A DNA stretch of 7,532 nucleotides from Veillonellaceae bacterium (GTDB lineage Bacteria; Bacillota; Negativicutes; Veillonellales; Veillonellaceae): assembly GCA_900765165.1 (NCBI GenBank), contig CAAFQR010000040.1, positions 1-7,532 of the forward strand. Reading direction: 5' to 3'. Below are positions 6,408 through 7,532 of this stretch, piece after piece (position 1 is the first letter of the stretch; each line of letters starts with the position of its first letter). The notes beneath the pieces were generated by a model. That model was not told where the DNA came from. It ran no database searches and worked only from the letters and a program-made list of their open reading frames with translations. A program made the translations under genes and the position numbers.

Positions 6408-7049
6408 ATGAAAATAAAATGGTTTGGACACTCTTGCTTTTTACTGACCGCTGATAATGGTGTAAGCATCTTAATTGACCCCTTTGACGAATCGGTAGGC
6501 TACAAACTCCCTGAAGTTGCAGCCGATATCGTATCCACAAGTCACGAACACTTTGACCACAACAATACGGAAATCGTACAAGGTGATTTCTACCACTTAA
6601 ACAAAACCGGTACCTTCTCCCATAAAGGTATTGAAATGAAAGGCGTTGCGACCTATCATGATGAAGCAAATGGCGAAGAACGAGGGCATAATATAATCTA
6701 TAAATACATCATTGACGGACTACACATCTGTCACTGTGGCGACCTTGGACACACACTCTCCGAAGAACAAATCAAACAAATCGGTCACGTCGACACACTC
6801 CTAATCCCCGTAGGCGGCATTGCCACAATTGGGCCTGAACAAGCCGTCGACACCATAAAACGACTCAAACCCTCACTTGTAATACCCATGCACTTCCATA
6901 CCGACGTCCTCAACTTCACACTTGGTAAACTGGACCACTTCCTCGAAAAAATCGGTGGCGGCCATCACCTAGGCAAACAAGAAATCGAATTTGACAAAAA
7001 CACACTGTCAAACCTTCCCTCCAACGTAATGGTCCTAAACTACGAATAA
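6408..7049 (+). CDS. MBL-fold metal-dependent hydrolase, UlaG-like/Lactamase_B_3 type
   Basis: 213-residue soluble metallo-hydrolase with no signal peptide, so probably cytoplasmic. The metallo-beta-lactamase fold is marked by the start MKIKWFGHSCF (His8), DPF at 24-26 and the HxHxDH metal motif SHEHFDHNN (His46, His48, Asp50, His51). Further on are His84 (ATYHDE), GDLGH (Asp112, His115) and IPMHFHT (His162, His164) near the C-terminus. The length and motif order fit the group of 'Zn-dependent hydrolases of the beta-lactamase fold' related to UlaG and the UPF0173 proteins. Their substrates are mostly unknown, and beta-lactam hydrolysis is not implied. AGGAG at 6397-6401 precedes the ATG by six bases. 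It lies 97 bases after the TauE/SafE gene on the same strand, with no clear terminator between. Confidence 0.92.
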   Translation: MKIKWFGHSCFLLTADNGVSILIDPFDESVGYKLPEVAADIVSTSHEHFDHNNTEIVQGDFYHLNKTGTFSHKGIEMKGVATYHDEANGEERGHNIIYKYIIDGLHICHCGDLGHTLSEEQIKQIGHVDTLLIPVGGIATIGPEQAVDTIKRLKPSLVIPMHFHTDVLNFTLGKLDHFLEKIGGGHHLGKQEIEFDKNTLSNLPSNVMVLNYE

Positions 7050-7068
7050 GAAAATAGCCATCAAAAAA

Positions 7069-7257
7069 CTAACCCACGCCCGGAGCGGAGCAACGGGCAC
7101 CCAAATCCGAACAGGCTAACCCTCCGCCCGGAGCGGAGCAACGGGCACTCAAATTCGAACAGGCTAACCCACGCCCGGAGCGAAGCAACGGGCACTAGAA
7201 TCCGTCCAGCGCACCCTCCGCCCGGAGCGAAGCAACGGGCACTCAAATCCGTACCGG
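7069..7257. repeat. Tandem array of four 47-48-bp units with GC-rich hairpin cores
   Basis: Four units follow each other, cores at 7078-7100, 7126-7148, 7173-7195 and 7220-7242 (steps 48, 47, 47). Each 23-bp core begins GCCCG and ends CGGGC plus AC, so it folds into a 5-bp stem around GAGCGRAGCAA. Inside the loop GC can pair with GC around GGA (units 1 and 2) or GAA (units 3 and 4). The links between cores are also similar (CAAATCCGAACAGGCTAACC-like), so the whole unit is repeated. The spacing piece before the core alternates CCCAC, CCCTCC, CCCAC, CCCTCC. The array begins 20 bases after the MBL gene stop. No reading frame in it is credible. Confidence 0.9.
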
Positions 7258-7532
7258 CTAACCATAGAAGCACTATGTTCAGGTTTTTCCCCTAGGCGCC
7301 ATGTAAGCTTGGTACTGTTAGTCCGTGCGGAGAAATTGCTAAAGTAAGCGGGAGTGTACCGAACGAGTCGGCGGACGCAGAGAAAACATTCGAGCCGAAA
7401 AGAAGCGTTGGAATTTTAAATTCGCTAAATTAAGAAAAACGCCGAAGAGGGACTTGCCTCAGCGAATTCGATGGCCTTGCGTAAGCGACAGCCGAGAATC
7501 GCTGAGGCAAGCCCTCTGCGTTACTTAAGAAG
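7258..7532. other. Non-coding region with extensive predicted secondary structure (right edge)
   Basis: No believable reading frame on either strand. It opens with a weak hairpin CATAG-AAGCA-CTATG (7263-7277). A purine-rich stretch with alternative pairings follows: TTGGTAC (7309-7315) with GTACCGA (7356-7362), GTCCG (7321-7325) with CGGAC (7372-7376), and GAATTTTAAATTC (7411-7423). It ends in the long hairpin described separately. It may be a structured RNA, a palindromic repeat element or the edge of one; it resembles no rRNA, tRNA, tmRNA or riboswitch that I recognise. Confidence 0.5.
7430..7528. repeat. Long imperfect inverted repeat (about 29 bp of helix)
   Basis: From outside inward: TTAAG (7430-7434) pairs with CTTAA (7524-7528), AACGC (7438-7442) with GCGTT (7518-7522), AGAGGG (7446-7451) with CCCTCT (7512-7517) and CTTGCCTCAGCGA (7453-7465) with TCGCTGAGGCAAG (7499-7511). 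These are separated only by AAA/A, CGA and single-A interruptions. The 33-base loop can pair further (TTC 7467-7469 with GAA 7496-7498, GGC 7473-7475 with GCC 7491-7493, CTT 7476-7478 with AAG 7483-7485). Read on the minus strand a T-run (GTTTTTC) follows the core stem, so a terminator for a minus-strand gene to the right is one reading. Confidence 0.8.

Noticed and set aside
6322..6669. 115-residue minus-strand frame over the start of the MBL gene
   Set aside because: It is antisense to a clear MBL-fold gene, and its composition is arginine/histidine-rich as expected for a shadow frame.
7069..7257. CRISPR array
   Set aside because: The 23-bp cores repeat regularly, but the sequences between them are near copies of each other rather than unique spacers, and no cas gene is nearby.
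7061..7273. 70-residue minus-strand frame over the repeat array
   Set aside because: It is the translation of the tandem repeats (repeating CPLLRSGR-type residues), with no family look and no ribosome binding site judged convincing.
7263..7290. Intrinsic terminator after the repeat array
   Set aside because: CATAG-AAGCA-CTATG is a weak AT-rich stem and the T-run begins about six bases after it; too poor to call.
7316..7528. Integron attC site
   Set aside because: A long imperfect palindrome is present, but no matching GTTRRRY/RYYYAAC core pair was found at its ends.

Overview
The window carries five complete genes and one cut by the left edge, followed by about 480 bases of repeats and structured DNA with no credible gene. 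Predicted secreted proteins, strong AGGAGG-type ribosome binding sites, G+C near 50% and the gene styles suggest a Firmicute. A diderm Negativicutes member (Veillonella/Megasphaera/Dialister-like) is my best guess; this is inference from overall style, not from a marker gene.

Left block (about 1-4390, minus strand): a tightly packed operon read right to left. It starts with a signal-peptide-bearing alkaline phosphatase that keeps all the expected catalytic and metal-ligand residues. Next comes a 172-residue exported protein with a CPFC motif, whose start codon overlaps the phosphatase stop (TAATG). A LolD/MacB-type ABC ATPase follows after 12 bases, and then a MacB/FtsX-type permease whose start overlaps the ATPase stop by 8 bases and which runs off the left edge. 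Upstream of the phosphatase is a run of 11-bp-phased TTTACA-like hexamers resembling a PhoP/PhoB box. The unusual point is the translational linkage of a Zn/Mg-dependent secreted phosphatase to a MacB-like ABC transporter and a cysteine-motif accessory protein. A role in metal (possibly zinc) or envelope transport serving the phosphatase is a hypothesis.

Middle block (4443-6310): a LysR-family regulator (minus) diverges from a TauE/SafE-family membrane permease (plus). The roughly 200-bp spacer holds a CAACTA-N5-TAGTTG inverted repeat that overlaps the likely lysR -35 box, as expected for an autoregulated LysR gene that also controls its divergent neighbour.

Right block (6408-7532): an MBL-fold metal-dependent hydrolase of the UlaG-like/Lactamase_B_3 type, with a small perfect hairpin just before its ribosome binding site. 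Twenty bases after its stop begins a tandem array of four 47-48-bp units, each holding a GC-rich hairpin core. This is followed by a region with a possible pseudoknot and a long imperfect hairpin (about 29 bp of helix) at the right edge. That last region is the best candidate for something undescribed: a structured RNA, a palindromic mobile repeat, or a terminator for genes outside the window.
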